From Saccharomyces paradoxus (Eukaryota > Ascomycota > Saccharomycetes > Saccharomycetales > Saccharomycetaceae), in NCBI RefSeq assembly GCF_002079055.1, contig NC_047500.1, forward strand, positions 1 to 64,000: 64,000 nucleotides of DNA. The letters are read 5' to 3'. Positions 19,737 through 30,481 of this stretch are shown one piece after another (within the stretch, counting starts at the first letter, position 1; every line of letters begins with the position of its first letter). The notes below the pieces were generated by a model. That model did no database searches. It was given only the letters and a program-made list of their open reading frames with translations, and was not told the origin of the DNA. Position numbers and translations under genes: made by a program.

Positions 19737-21038
19737 TCAATAGAATTCATTGTCATGCTCAACATGTAGGTCCCTCGCATACTGCGAACCACCCTTCGTA
19801 TCTTTAGCCTCGGCAGAATCTTCTTCAACATCACCCAAATCTTCGGCATCCCTAGGTGTGTGATTCAACTGAACACTAGGGGCATACTTTGTGTTTTCCA
19901 AATTAGCAAATATATTGGTCATTACCTTGTCAAGATATTCGGGAGTATTTACATTGAACATATTCGAAGGTCTAACACTTAACTTATAATCTGGACCGTA
20001 ATATTCGTAATATTCATTGTACGGTAAATCTTTATCCAAGACAACGTTATTTAGTAGACCTGTTTCAAAGCACCATGTCCTTGCAACATTTCTCATAGTA
20101 TAGCCTCCTCCACCAACAACCATCATTGGGATCCCAAAGGATTTCACATAGTTTACACAATTAGCATGGCCTTCCATGGAAAGATTAAAGCAACCAAGAC
20201 GATCGCCGGACAAGGAGTCCCCACCACACTGTAACACGACAGCAGAAGGTTGATACCATTCCATAATTTTTTTTATCACAGGTTCAAACACAGATCTATA
20301 CGTAGCATCATCAATACCGTCTCTTAATGGAACATTGACCGCGTAGTTTTTTCCTGCACCCACCCCTATATCTCTCAGTTCACCTGTGCCAGGGAAAAAC
20401 TCACCATATTTGTGGAAAGAACATGTCATGACACGATCCGTTGTATAAAACGCTTCCTCTACACCATCACCATGGTGCACATCAATATCAATATACAGAA
20501 CTCTGGGGTGGTATCGTAGTAGTTCAATAATGCCCAGTACTATGTCATTTAAATAACAAAACCCAGAAGCTTCTGATTTTTTTGCATGATGCAAACCACC
20601 CGCATAGTTGACAGCAACATCACATTTGCCTCTATTCAGACGAGCAGCTCCTTCCATAGAGCCACCACCAGATATGCTACAGTACTCATAGAGCCCATCA
20701 AAGACAGGACAATCATCTCCGACATTAAACTTGACACTTTCTCTTTTAAACATTTCTAAATTATCTGGAGTAACCCTCGATAAAAAATCAATGTATTCAT
20801 CAGTATGGAACTGACACATTTCTTGTTTCGTTGCCGGCTTAGCTCTGTAAATTTCCATCTTCTTGTACAAGCCATAATTCATAATAAGGGAATGTGCCAT
20901 TCTTATTCTATGCGGCTTCATCGGGTGACCTGCTCCATATGCATAGTTCCCAACGTCTGCATCGTAAAAATATGCAACGCGTCTTTTATCGCTTGGCTTG
21001 ACCGTGATCGGATCAAAAGGTGTTGCTTCATATACCAT
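19737..21038 (-). CDS. RPD3: Histone deacetylase Rpd3
   Basis: Rpd3 is the class I zinc-dependent histone deacetylase of the Rpd3L and Rpd3S complexes with Sin3, repressing transcription and suppressing cryptic initiation. The protein has 433 residues from MVYEATPFD. An ATG two codons upstream (21044) is also in frame. Catalytic elements are intact: the His-His pair in GGLHHAKK, the zinc ligands in [12 protein letters not shown] and [13 protein letters not shown], and the tyrosine in GGGGYTMRN. The acidic C-terminal tail is typical. Its partner-binding protein Stb1 is encoded in the same window (54448). Confidence 0.98.
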   Translation of the reverse strand: MVYEATPFDPITVKPSDKRRVAYFYDADVGNYAYGAGHPMKPHRIRMAHSLIMNYGLYKKMEIYRAKPATKQEMCQFHTDEYIDFLSRVTPDNLEMFKRESVKFNVGDDCPVFDGLYEYCSISGGGSMEGAARLNRGKCDVAVNYAGGLHHAKKSEASGFCYLNDIVLGIIELLRYHPRVLYIDIDVHHGDGVEEAFYTTDRVMTCSFHKYGEFFPGTGELRDIGVGAGKNYAVNVPLRDGIDDATYRSVFEPVIKKIMEWYQPSAVVLQCGGDSLSGDRLGCFNLSMEGHANCVNYVKSFGIPMMVVGGGGYTMRNVARTWCFETGLLNNVVLDKDLPYNEYYEYYGPDYKLSVRPSNMFNVNTPEYLDKVMTNIFANLENTKYAPSVQLNHTPRDAEDLGDVEEDSAEAKDTKGGSQYARDLHVEHDNEFY

Positions 21039-21276
21039 CTGCACGGATATCGAGTTATAGCCACGAATGTTTTGTATGGCGCAATTGTTTTATGAACCTT
21101 TATGGTTATTACTTCAAATTTTTATTATGTATAATCAACTACTAGTATCTTTTCTGTTTTTCCCTTTCGATAGATGCTATGAGCCGGGGAGGGTAAGTAA
21201 ATAAAAAGATAAATTTCAAGGCAAAATATGGGACATATATTTACAAATTTACTTAAACGCTCTGAGTTGATATTAC

Positions 21277-24200
21277 TTAAGCACCTTCAAAATTAGCTCT
21301 CACCGCTTCATAATGATTCAGTTCAGCCCGCGACACACTTGGGGTGAGCTGCTCTTGTGCTTTCAAGAAGTCTTCCATTTTTACGACAACCTTAGTATCC
21401 TCTTTTGTCGCAATCTTATCAAACCAGCGACGTGTAGAGATATTCTCTTCCGTCAATTCGTTATGCTGAGAAACTTTCTTTTCTACCATGCGTGCAATTC
21501 TTGACATGGCGTTAAGCATTGCATCTGAGCAGAGAGCATAAAAATCTGCCCCGGTGTAATTAAATGGACATAGCTTTGCCAACTCAATAAGCTTTACGTC
21601 GTTGTCGAGCACGAATTTGCGCGTCAGAGCCTCTAAAATATTCAATTGTTTGGTATCCGTATCCGGAATACCTAAATATAACAATTTATCAAATCTTCCT
21701 GGTCTTAGTAGTGCTTCGTCCAATAAGTCTGGTCTGTTTGTTGCTCCGATAACGAATACACCGTCAGCGTCGGTACTCATCCCATCTAACTCTGCTAGTA
21801 ACTGTGAAACGATACGATCCATAACACCACCCGAATCACCTTGATTACCACGTTTGGGTGCTACTGAATCGATTTCATCGAAAAATATGACACAAGGTTT
21901 AGCCTCTCTCGCCTTTTGAAACACTCTGCGCACATTAGCTTCACTCTCACCAATGTACATATTTAACAGTTCAGGGCCTTTAACACTGAAAAAATTTAAA
22001 GAAAAATTTGTTGCAATGGCCTTAGCCATTAGAGTTTTACCTGTACCCGGTGGACCATAAAAAAGAATACCGCTTCTCTTTTTCATACCTGAGGTAAATA
22101 ATTCAGGATGTTTTAGCGGCATGTCTATTGTGTCCAATATTTCACCTTTAACAAAATCAATACCACCTATATCATCCCAAGTTACGTTAGGGATTTGTGG
22201 GGCACCAATCGAAACCGAGAATTCGTTCCTAGCTTTCGAAGTAGCTTTTGATAAATCCTCCTGAGTGATCAAAATTGATTGCGGAAGCCATCCATACTTC
22301 TTTGATTCTTGGTAAAAACGCGCAGTAGCCGTCATTCGTGCCGTTTCCACAATTGATTTGATGTCTAAAGGAGTTAAACCAGCAGAATATGAAGAGAGTG
22401 ATGAAAATGAAATATTATCCATGTAAGATACTGGAACCTTTTGTTGGACATCTCTGTTTAGTTCATGTGAAGATAAGTACCACTGAAAGATACGCAGTCT
22501 CTGTGCTTCAGACGGAACGGGTACGAGAATCTCAAATCTCATATGTGATCTAAAGCTGGAAGGCACGTTATCTATGTTATTTACGGAGCCAACAAATGTA
22601 GTTCCTGGGAATTTAAACGTAAAATCGTCCAGAAGTTTAGACATTTCGAAATTTATAGATTTTTGTAATTTTATTGCCTCTGGATCTTGATTAGCGTTTA
22701 CGTCAAGCAAAATTGAATCCAAATGAGCCAAAAAAATCACAGCAGGTGATGCGTACGGTAGGACATTTTCACATTTAGCCCTAATGTAACCAATAATCTT
22801 AGATGTTGAATCCAGTTGTCTTGAATTTGAAGTGAGCGAAAGGCAATCTATCTCCAGTAGATGTATACCAAGATATTTTGAAGCAAATCTCACCATTGTA
22901 GCCTTGCCCACATTGTTTGTAGTGGAATGAAGTAACACAGAGGCATTTAGGGTGATTCCCCTTTGAGAACAATTGAAGGAAGTTTCTAATATGTTAACCA
23001 ATTGTCTTACATAGGGGAAGATATGCAAATCATAGTAAAAAGTTTCAGCAAAACCGTAATATCTCTGAAGATTGGATCTACTCAAGGGTAATGGTCTTCT
23101 GTTAGTGATATTAGTTGTTATTAGCTTCGTCCGATTAGGATCAATAATAAAATGAGAATTATCTTTAGAGAAGCAATCGAGCTCTGCGCTTGTGACAAAG
23201 AACCATACAAGGGAATCGTTCTTGTAGTACTGCCCTAGCTCATCTTCGTCATCAGACTCATGATTTTCCTCTGCTATATTGAGATCAGCCATACTTGAAT
23301 CAAAAGCGATTGGGATTAAATCATTTTGACAAAGAATCCTTTTGCTCTCGCTAAAAAACTTTTTCAAGGTGGTTAGAATAATATTTTGAAAGCATTTCTG
23401 AGATTGAAGCCAGCCTCCAACTCTTGAGATGAAAACTTGATTAGCAATGGGAATATCTGTATGGCCTATATTGGACTTTGATATTGTCACGACGCTGCAG
23501 TCTGGAAAGCTTGCTATTATTTTGGGAGGTGCGTATATTGTTCTTTTTTTAAAGCCGTTGGGGAGTAGTAAAACAAACAGCTTAACTAGCCTGACGCAAC
23601 CCATATTTGACACTGTTATAAACGATCCACTTGTGACATCCAGGCGCAGTAGAGTTTCAGCGTCTGTAAAGGCATATATTGAATCATCATCATTGATGTG
23701 AGGTGCAGGTCGCAAAAGATCTCTTGAAATTGTGCAGGGGAGAGATTCAAGATCAACTGATAAAGCAGAATTTGTCCCTATTTTAGATAATGCATATTCT
23801 TCATCTTCGTTAGCATATTTTAGAGTACTTAGTTTCTGCTCAGTATCATTTACTAATATCAATTGGGTTTCTGTAAAATCAACAAGGCCCTGCGGGAAAG
23901 GTGAGCAGTTTAAAATTTGGCAAAGACCAGATGTTAAAATATCTCGAGAATGAACCACGGTTTCCATGGAGTTGATGTTATATTTGTAATGCAAAAATTG
24001 TATTTGTTGCATCTCTTGCGGTAGGTCCATTAGTTTTGAGTACAATTGTTCATTAATCAGAAACGTTACGCTATCCAGTACAGGTACTACATTGTCTAAT
24101 ATGGGTTCAAAATAGCAAAAATCCATAGTGGGCTGTGTCGGCATAAACCCAAAAAGTTTGGAAGGTACAACAATGCTACAGAAGGGCAGTGAATCATCCA

Positions 24201-24369
24201 GGACACAATGTACAATTTTACCAGGCGTGCAACCTGGACCGTACTGAGGCAATCTAATTGTCCCATATAAACATTCAGCTTTTTTATCGCCGTATTCGAG
24301 ATATATATCCCTAGAAATGCTACAGGGGGCGTATATTCCGGAGAGACTAAACGTAAGCGATGCCTTCAT
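21277..24369 (-). CDS. PEX6: Peroxisomal AAA ATPase Pex6
   Basis: Pex6 forms a heterohexamer with Pex1 and extracts ubiquitinated Pex5 from the peroxisomal membrane. The protein has 1030 residues from MKASLTFS. A further in-frame ATG at 24429 would add 20 residues. The N-terminal half is divergent, and the first AAA domain has a degenerate nucleotide-binding site. The second AAA domain is canonical, with Walker A GPPGTGKT (about residue 770) and Walker B VIFFDEID (about 827). The arginine-finger region ATNRPDLLDEALLRPGRFD follows. The gene is complete and lies head-to-tail behind RPD3. Confidence 0.97.
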   Translation of the reverse strand: MKASLTFSLSGIYAPCSISRDIYLEYGDKKAECLYGTIRLPQYGPGCTPGKIVHCVLDDSLPFCSIVVPSKLFGFMPTQPTMDFCYFEPILDNVVPVLDSVTFLINEQLYSKLMDLPQEMQQIQFLHYKYNINSMETVVHSRDILTSGLCQILNCSPFPQGLVDFTETQLILVNDTEQKLSTLKYANEDEEYALSKIGTNSALSVDLESLPCTISRDLLRPAPHINDDDSIYAFTDAETLLRLDVTSGSFITVSNMGCVRLVKLFVLLLPNGFKKRTIYAPPKIIASFPDCSVVTISKSNIGHTDIPIANQVFISRVGGWLQSQKCFQNIILTTLKKFFSESKRILCQNDLIPIAFDSSMADLNIAEENHESDDEDELGQYYKNDSLVWFFVTSAELDCFSKDNSHFIIDPNRTKLITTNITNRRPLPLSRSNLQRYYGFAETFYYDLHIFPYVRQLVNILETSFNCSQRGITLNASVLLHSTTNNVGKATMVRFASKYLGIHLLEIDCLSLTSNSRQLDSTSKIIGYIRAKCENVLPYASPAVIFLAHLDSILLDVNANQDPEAIKLQKSINFEMSKLLDDFTFKFPGTTFVGSVNNIDNVPSSFRSHMRFEILVPVPSEAQRLRIFQWYLSSHELNRDVQQKVPVSYMDNISFSSLSSYSAGLTPLDIKSIVETARMTATARFYQESKKYGWLPQSILITQEDLSKATSKARNEFSVSIGAPQIPNVTWDDIGGIDFVKGEILDTIDMPLKHPELFTSGMKKRSGILFYGPPGTGKTLMAKAIATNFSLNFFSVKGPELLNMYIGESEANVRRVFQKAREAKPCVIFFDEIDSVAPKRGNQGDSGGVMDRIVSQLLAELDGMSTDADGVFVIGATNRPDLLDEALLRPGRFDKLLYLGIPDTDTKQLNILEALTRKFVLDNDVKLIELAKLCPFNYTGADFYALCSDAMLNAMSRIARMVEKKVSQHNELTEENISTRRWFDKIATKEDTKVVVKMEDFLKAQEQLTPSVSRAELNHYEAVRANFEGA

Positions 24370-24569
24370 ATTAATGTTACTATAATCGCTTTCTTTTGGA
24401 GGGTATGCAAACACATATATGCTCTCCACTACTGTTCTTTGTTCTAATTCTAATGACTTATTTGAAAGTCTCCGATGGCCGCACTTTCCCGGAAGTGTTG
24501 ACGATTATCGCCGTATACTATGTGGTGTAAGGAAGTGTAGCAATTGGCTACACGATATATAACGTTCTT

Positions 24570-25010
24570 TTATCTCTTTCTTAGTAAAACACTTCTTTCG
24601 AGAACTTCTTTCGCCTCATTTATCTTGGCCGCCATGTAGGGACTCCCTCCTCTGTCTGGGTGGTTACGAACCATAGCCTTCCTGTGCTTTTTTTTCAGTA
24701 ATTTTTCATCCAAGTGATTAATCTCTCTGGCGGAGATATCCAAGATGAGCAAGGCTTCGGGCTCTGTCATTCGCGATGCAAAGCCTCCCTGGTACTGGTT
24801 TAATCTATTTTTCAGTTCTTCGTCTATCAGTGAGCTTTTGAACTTAAGTGCATCGCGGTAGCCCGCCGTCGGGTTTTCTATGCGAATGTTATTTAGTTTT
24901 GCAATAGTTAAAGGGGACAGGGTCTTGTAGACGGTCCATGCATTGAGACCAGACCTGACACTTAGAGCAACCATTGTCACGCCCAAACCAATTATTATAG
25001 GCAAAACCAT
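24570..25010 (-). CDS. MDJ2: Mitochondrial inner-membrane J-protein Mdj2
   Basis: Mdj2 is a J-domain co-chaperone of mtHsp70 (Ssc1) at the presequence translocase, paralogous to Pam18. It is a short protein of 146 residues with an N-terminal membrane segment (MVLPIIIGLGVTMVALSV) and a C-terminal J domain. The HPD motif is present at residues 117-119 (RNHPDRGGSPYMAAKINEAKEVL). Length and layout match the family. It lies directly upstream of PEX6 on the same strand. Confidence 0.96.
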   Translation of the reverse strand: MVLPIIIGLGVTMVALSVRSGLNAWTVYKTLSPLTIAKLNNIRIENPTAGYRDALKFKSSLIDEELKNRLNQYQGGFASRMTEPEALLILDISAREINHLDEKLLKKKHRKAMVRNHPDRGGSPYMAAKINEAKEVLERSVLLRKR

Positions 25011-25793
25011 GCTGGAATATCCTATTCTTTGTGGCTATACTGTGTATTGAGTGGATCCTAGCAACGAATTCGTTTGTTGTTATTTTTTTCTAGATTGTAT
25101 CTCCGTTTCCGAAATTGTTATTCACAATGAGCGTTTACCTCTTGCAATAACAATAATCAGAGAATAAGCTACAAGACTAAAAATGACGTTGAGCATGGCA
25201 GTAATGCCATAACGAAGATCAATAGTGTATGGGATGTTGGATATGTCGTTTCCCTGCCAAAGAAAAAGAAACACAAAAAAGAAAAAGCAAAAAAAAACAG
25301 TGCTAAGGATTTGATATTAAACGAAGTCCCACCATGGAGGATCATATCCCAATAAATTTATGCATAGAATGGTACCATTCACAACTAATATAGCCTCTGC
25401 TGGTTCCTTTAGTAACCTCTTTAGTAACCTCTTTAGTGAAATGGTTCTTGCTGGCTCTATTATTTTCCTAATTCGGACGCGCTGGCTCCGCGCCGTGAGG
25501 AAAAACAGCAGGCTGACAAGGGACTAATTTACTGACACTTTCGGCTGACACTTCCGGAAAGGTACTCAAGCTTTTATGAGTAAGATGCTGGTTTGATGCT
25601 AAGAATACGATTTAGTACTTCCTTTTTAATGTGGCTTGTTTTTTTTTTTATTCGTCCATAACAGTACAAATATAAAAGCAGAATACATTCTTGCCGACCT
25701 AAAACTTGTGTCCTTAGACTCAAACTTTCTGATGGTTTTCCCTTTTTTATTTCAGTAGAATCAACATAAACAAGCATAATATAAAACACTACA
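25011..25793. promoter_or_regulatory. MDJ2-EGT2 divergent intergenic region
   Basis: This 783-bp region between MDJ2 and EGT2 carries four Swi5/Ace2-type motifs (RCCAGC on the minus strand) at 25399-25404, 25450-25455, 25481-25486 and 25587-25592. A small direct repeat (TTTAGTAACCTC) lies at about 25408-25431. No gene is supported. Confidence 0.7.
25399..25592 (-). promoter_or_regulatory. Cluster of Swi5/Ace2 motifs upstream of EGT2
   Basis: Four copies of GCTGGY (RCCAGC on the opposite strand) occur within about 190 bp: two ACCAGC and two GCCAGC. EGT2 is a known early-G1 target of Swi5 and Ace2, which bind this core, so the cluster is likely functional. Confidence 0.65.
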
Positions 25794-28700
25794 ATGAATA
25801 AACTATTGTTACATCTAGTACGAGTCATTTCGATACTCGGCCTAGCAAACGCTCTCACACAAACGCAACCGATTTTAAAAGATATTCAAATAACAGATAG
25901 TTATACCAAAACAAAAGAATGTACGGATCCAGATCATTGGTTCATAATAGAAGGGCAACTGTCTATCCCAAAGGGAAGTCAGCAAAATATAACATTCCAA
26001 GTACCAGATGCTTTCAGCTCATTCCCTCAAGAACCCTTCAGCATAAAACATAATTCTAACAGTGTTGCCACGATATCACGCCCAGATAAATCGACGAACA
26101 ATTTCACCATTTCTATTCCAGAAAAGAGTTCAGAAGATATAACTACTACATTTAACTTCCTTGCACAGCTTACATCAGATGCTAAATCCAAAGTTACAGA
26201 ACCAAAAAGCATCGTTTACAGTTTCTATTCAGAAAATACTATGTTTAATGACGTTATTGATTACGTCGCTAAAAATACTTCTGCTATAACAACAGATGGT
26301 GGTATATACAAAACTAATAATACCGCCTGGTTTACCGTTGACTTACCAATGAGAACGTTCATAAGTCCCGTTTATTTGACTTCTCAAACATCTTCCTCCT
26401 CAGATTACGTATTCGATACTTCGTTAACTAAGTTTGAGGTTGTCACTGCCGTTGATTCTTTTAACGAACCTATTAATGCTATCCCATATACAACTGTTCA
26501 TGACTACTCCACAGAAGATGAAATTAGATGTTTATTTAATTCTACAATCAGCGGTGGGCTATACTTCCGTGTGACTTATTTCACAAAGAAGCTATCTACC
26601 TCTTCCATATCAAATACTGTCGAATTAACATATCCCGATGAAGGTACATCTGTCAGACTTTTAGGAAAGAGAGATACTTCAACCACCCTAGCCTCAGAAT
26701 TATATTCTGAGTCAGCTGCTAACATTGATTCCACCACCAGTGATGACACAACTAGCTCTGATGCTGCTATAACACCAACATACTCAAATTCAACGCTTTC
26801 TTCTTATACTTCGCAATCATCCGCTATCCCTGAAGTTGCGGTTACTGCATCATTGAGTAGCGGGATCCTTTCTTCTACAGTTAACGGTGCTAGCACCTCG
26901 GCGGACGCTTCCATGTCCGCTGTCTCTACGGTTTCTTCTAGCAGTGAACAAGCTTCTTCTTCAAGTATTTCTTTATCGGCTCCAAGTTCTTCAAACTCAA
27001 CCTTTACTGCTCCTTCATCTTCTCTGTCTGCTACTGAAACATATAGTATTATCAGTTCAGCTAGTATATCTGTCACACAGGCTTCCTACATTGATAATTC
27101 TACTACTACCGCTGCTACTCAATCTACTTCTACTATAGCAGTTTCATCTGCTGAACAATTGTCAAGCACTCTATCATACACCAGTAACGTCACAATATCA
27201 GTATCATCAGCTACCCAACATACTACTACTCCTTCATATGTTAGTAACTCCACTACACTCTCATCCTCATCTGTTCTTGAATCTGTAATTAGTTCTCCAT
27301 ACCTGGCAAACACTACTGTTTCAGGAGCTTCATCTGCAAGTCAATCTACTAATCCGCCATATGTCTCCAACTCCACAACATCATCCGCAACTCAATCAGC
27401 CACCATTGCTCCGTTCGCGATTAACATAACAGGAACAAGTATTTCTTCTAGTATCACTAATACTTCTTCAGTTAGTTCTACTACGTCCAGTTTATCATCC
27501 GGCCCATTTGTTTCAAACACAACGGTTGCCTCTGGGTCTTATATTCTAACCACTACTACAGAGTCTGCACAACTTACTGAAATAGGGAGTTTGATACCAA
27601 TCTCGACTATTACTACTAGTACCACCACTTCTGGTACCGATAAAACTGGTAGTAATAAGGTGGCCTCTTCAACTGAAATAGCGCAATCTATCGTAAACAA
27701 CAGTTCACTTTCGGTGTCAACAATCAACACTAACGCTGCGACAGCAGCTGCTAATGCCAGAAATGCTACTTTCACTCATGCAACCCTTTCTGGTTCGCTT
27801 CAACCCTCATATCATAGCAGCTCACTATTATCGTCCACAATTGACACCAAGGCAACTACTGCTACTACAAGCACCAGTAGAGACGGTAGTTCGAGTTTGG
27901 CTTTCACCACTGGGCTCAATCAATCCGTAGTTACCGGTACAGATAAAAGTGATACCTATAGTGTAATTTCATCCACAGAATCAGCCCAGGTTACGGAGTA
28001 CGACAGCTTACTTCCAATTTCCACCCTGAAGCCTACAGTCGTTACAGGTACAAGTAGAAACAGTACCTTTAGTATGGTGTCCTCCACCAAATTGACCGAA
28101 GCTACTGCAACGGATAAAGGTGACGCGTATAGTGTAATTTCATCTACACAGTCAGCTCAAGTTACTGAATATGGAAGTATGCTTCCAATTTCTACGCTGG
28201 AAACACCAACAGTCATTATGAGTACCGATGAAAGCGGCTATTTTACTTTAACTACATGTACTGAGTCTGGGCAAGCTACAGAATATGGTAGTCTGATTCC
28301 AATTTCCACAGTAGATGGTTCAGTTATATATACATTTACTGGCGAAAGTGTAGTGGTGGGTTACAGTACCACAGTGGGTGCCGCCCAATATGCACAACAT
28401 ACAAGTTTAGTCCCGGTATCTACCATTAAGGGTTCCAAAACTTCTCTTTCAACCGAGGAAAGCGTAGTGGCTGGCTACAGTACTACAGTGGGTGCCGCCC
28501 AATATGCACAACATACAAGTTTAGTCCCGGTATCTACCATTAAGGGTTCCAAAACTTCTCTTTCAACCGAGGAAAGCGTAGTGGCTGGCTACAGTACCAC
28601 AGTAGATTCTGCCCAATACGCCGAGCACACAAATTTAGTTGCCATAGATACATTGAAAACTAGCACATTCCAAAAAGCAACAGCAACTGAGGTTTGTGCC

Positions 28701-28919
28701 ACATGTACCGCCCTTTCTTCCCCTCATTCTGCAACTTTAGATGCAGGTACTACTATTTCATTGCCAACAAGTTCCAGCACATCTCTATCTACAATAATTA
28801 CCTGGTATTCCTCATCTACTATTAAGCCTCCTTCAATTTCTACATACTCGGGCGCCGCTGGTCAATTAACCATCCGTATTGGCAGTTTGTTGCTAGGGTT
28901 AATCTCATTTCTGCTGTAA
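25794..28919 (+). CDS. EGT2: GPI-anchored cell-wall endoglucanase Egt2
   Basis: Egt2 is a GPI-anchored wall protein needed for proper cell separation after cytokinesis, expressed in early G1. The protein has 1041 residues. It has a signal peptide (MNKLLLHLVRVISILGLANA), an adhesin-like N-terminal domain (about 25-310), then a long Ser/Thr-rich stalk. The end is hydrophobic and preceded by small residues, as expected for GPI attachment. Near the C terminus a 38-residue unit (GAAQYAQHTSLVPVSTIKGS onward) is tandemly repeated with a 114-bp period (from about 28377). The total length equals what I recall for S288C, so the repeat number is probably unchanged. It is convergent with PFA3. Confidence 0.96.
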   Translation: MNKLLLHLVRVISILGLANALTQTQPILKDIQITDSYTKTKECTDPDHWFIIEGQLSIPKGSQQNITFQVPDAFSSFPQEPFSIKHNSNSVATISRPDKSTNNFTISIPEKSSEDITTTFNFLAQLTSDAKSKVTEPKSIVYSFYSENTMFNDVIDYVAKNTSAITTDGGIYKTNNTAWFTVDLPMRTFISPVYLTSQTSSSSDYVFDTSLTKFEVVTAVDSFNEPINAIPYTTVHDYSTEDEIRCLFNSTISGGLYFRVTYFTKKLSTSSISNTVELTYPDEGTSVRLLGKRDTSTTLASELYSESAANIDSTTSDDTTSSDAAITPTYSNSTLSSYTSQSSAIPEVAVTASLSSGILSSTVNGASTSADASMSAVSTVSSSSEQASSSSISLSAPSSSNSTFTAPSSSLSATETYSIISSASISVTQASYIDNSTTTAATQSTSTIAVSSAEQLSSTLSYTSNVTISVSSATQHTTTPSYVSNSTTLSSSSVLESVISSPYLANTTVSGASSASQSTNPPYVSNSTTSSATQSATIAPFAINITGTSISSSITNTSSVSSTTSSLSSGPFVSNTTVASGSYILTTTTESAQLTEIGSLIPISTITTSTTTSGTDKTGSNKVASSTEIAQSIVNNSSLSVSTINTNAATAAANARNATFTHATLSGSLQPSYHSSSLLSSTIDTKATTATTSTSRDGSSSLAFTTGLNQSVVTGTDKSDTYSVISSTESAQVTEYDSLLPISTLKPTVVTGTSRNSTFSMVSSTKLTEATATDKGDAYSVISSTQSAQVTEYGSMLPISTLETPTVIMSTDESGYFTLTTCTESGQATEYGSLIPISTVDGSVIYTFTGESVVVGYSTTVGAAQYAQHTSLVPVSTIKGSKTSLSTEESVVAGYSTTVGAAQYAQHTSLVPVSTIKGSKTSLSTEESVVAGYSTTVDSAQYAEHTNLVAIDTLKTSTFQKATATEVCATCTALSSPHSATLDAGTTISLPTSSSTSLSTIITWYSSSTIKPPSISTYSGAAGQLTIRIGSLLLGLISFLL
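28377..28604 (+). repeat. 114-bp tandem repeat in EGT2
   Basis: Two nearly identical 114-bp units start at about 28377 and 28491, followed by a diverged third copy from about 28605. The units encode 38 residues each and keep the frame. Near-identity at the DNA level suggests recent duplication or gene conversion. Confidence 0.85.
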
Positions 28920-29082
28920 GAACTATTTTATCAAATAGAAAGTTATAAATAAAAACTAAGAGTTCTTTTGGTATAATGCATAAATAATTTTTTTATATAA
29001 TGTTTGTAATTGTAATGATAAATTTTTACCATCTTGGATAATTTTCGTATTATCGTAACATTCATTCGTTCTAGTTTTATGA

Positions 29083-30093
29083 CTAATTTGCACCGATAAT
29101 TTCTACAGACGCCCTATCGGCTTCTAATGAGGGTCTTGGTGTTACTCTTCTCAGTAATTGATCTTCTAAACATCTACTACTTAGCAGTCGGTCTTGTACT
29201 TGAGGTCTTACATTAAAATATAAACCTTTTTCATCCTTTGTGTGTTTAGACTTTTTGTACTTGAAGGTCTCAATAGGAAGTATCCACTCTAACCAAGATG
29301 TACCCATTATATCTTGCCAGTTGGCCATTGAAGAACCCAAGTCAAATATATTCTCTAAATGCTCATTTGTTCCATAGCTGTCATTGAGGATTTCAAGATC
29401 CCTTCGATACCTTCTCATTCCGTGTACCTCGATAGTAGTTTGGTTTTTACAAACCTGATAAATGCTGAAACAGGTAAATGCTAAAACAGAAATGAAAACA
29501 GCAACCGCCAATAGGGCCACCCCTAATAGATGAAAATCTATCAATTCACGGTTGAAACTACCGGAGTTAAACCACGTCCCAAGCTCATAGTAAGTATAAA
29601 TTAGGACTAAGAACGCGTATAATGTTGTGTACATTAAGAATTGAATAAAAAATTTTTGATTCTTAAAACCAGTGCATTCAGCGAACCAAGGGCAATGATG
29701 ATCCATTTTCAATATGCAAACATCGCATGATGAACAATGATGACAGCGATCGGGCTTCCAAACATGGCATATTTGGCACACCCGAAATCTTCCATCATGT
29801 TTTAAGGTCAAACACCTTTTTGACATATACTCCGGAGGAAGTTCAAGTCCATTTTCCGCTGCCTTTAAATCGTGGACTAACAAATCAGGGAAATCTAGAG
29901 GAGAACCGGGACCTCTAGCAATAACCTTATAATAAGTGTATAGAGCCACTGCCAATGTCGGAACTATTGTTAGCGCGAGAAACCACCTAGGTATTTGATG
30001 AATCCTTGTCAATGTTATGTATGCAGTCCAAATATACAAACATGTGGTCAAACACCTGGGAAACAGACTTGTCAACGAAAGCCTGTCATTCAT
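29083..30093 (-). CDS. PFA3: Vacuolar palmitoyltransferase Pfa3
   Basis: Pfa3 is a DHHC-type protein acyltransferase that palmitoylates Vac8 at the vacuole and promotes vacuole fusion. The protein has 336 residues. Two N-terminal membrane segments come first, then the cysteine-rich domain with CQICHVWKPDRCHHCSSCDVC and the catalytic DHHCPW. Two more membrane segments follow (about 155-180 and 190-215). The sequence is complete. It is convergent with EGT2. Confidence 0.96.
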   Translation of the reverse strand: MNDRLSLTSLFPRCLTTCLYIWTAYITLTRIHQIPRWFLALTIVPTLAVALYTYYKVIARGPGSPLDFPDLLVHDLKAAENGLELPPEYMSKRCLTLKHDGRFRVCQICHVWKPDRCHHCSSCDVCILKMDHHCPWFAECTGFKNQKFFIQFLMYTTLYAFLVLIYTYYELGTWFNSGSFNRELIDFHLLGVALLAVAVFISVLAFTCFSIYQVCKNQTTIEVHGMRRYRRDLEILNDSYGTNEHLENIFDLGSSMANWQDIMGTSWLEWILPIETFKYKKSKHTKDEKGLYFNVRPQVQDRLLSSRCLEDQLLRRVTPRPSLEADRASVEIIGAN

Positions 30094-30481
30094 TTGCGAA
30101 AAAGATTCTATCGAATTCCAAGATCGGCTTCTTTGTCTTGTATTTGGTACGACTTAGTTATATAGGTTTTTTTTTTTTTCTTGGACGCAATCACATAAAA
30201 GTGTAATATATCTCATTAGACAAAATTGGAAAAGTTAGATAATTAGCGTAAAAGCCTTCATTAATGATAATAGCGTGGGAGGTATAAGATGCGCTTAATA
30301 ACGCTGAAGAATATAAAGTTTCTTATACATTCAATGAAACAAGGAAAATTTCAATTTTAAATCTAAGTTGAAATAGCCTTTAGCACCTAAAAATAAAAAA
30401 ATATTAAAACACCAACATGTAGTTGAACAAGTTTTCCAGAGAATTGACCGAATATTTAAATTTTTTAAGAGTCATATAAAT
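30094..30481. other. PFA3-FIG4 spacer, no gene seen
   Basis: This 388-bp AT-rich spacer contains the PFA3 promoter and the FIG4 3' flank. No RNA gene or other feature is visible. Confidence 0.5.
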
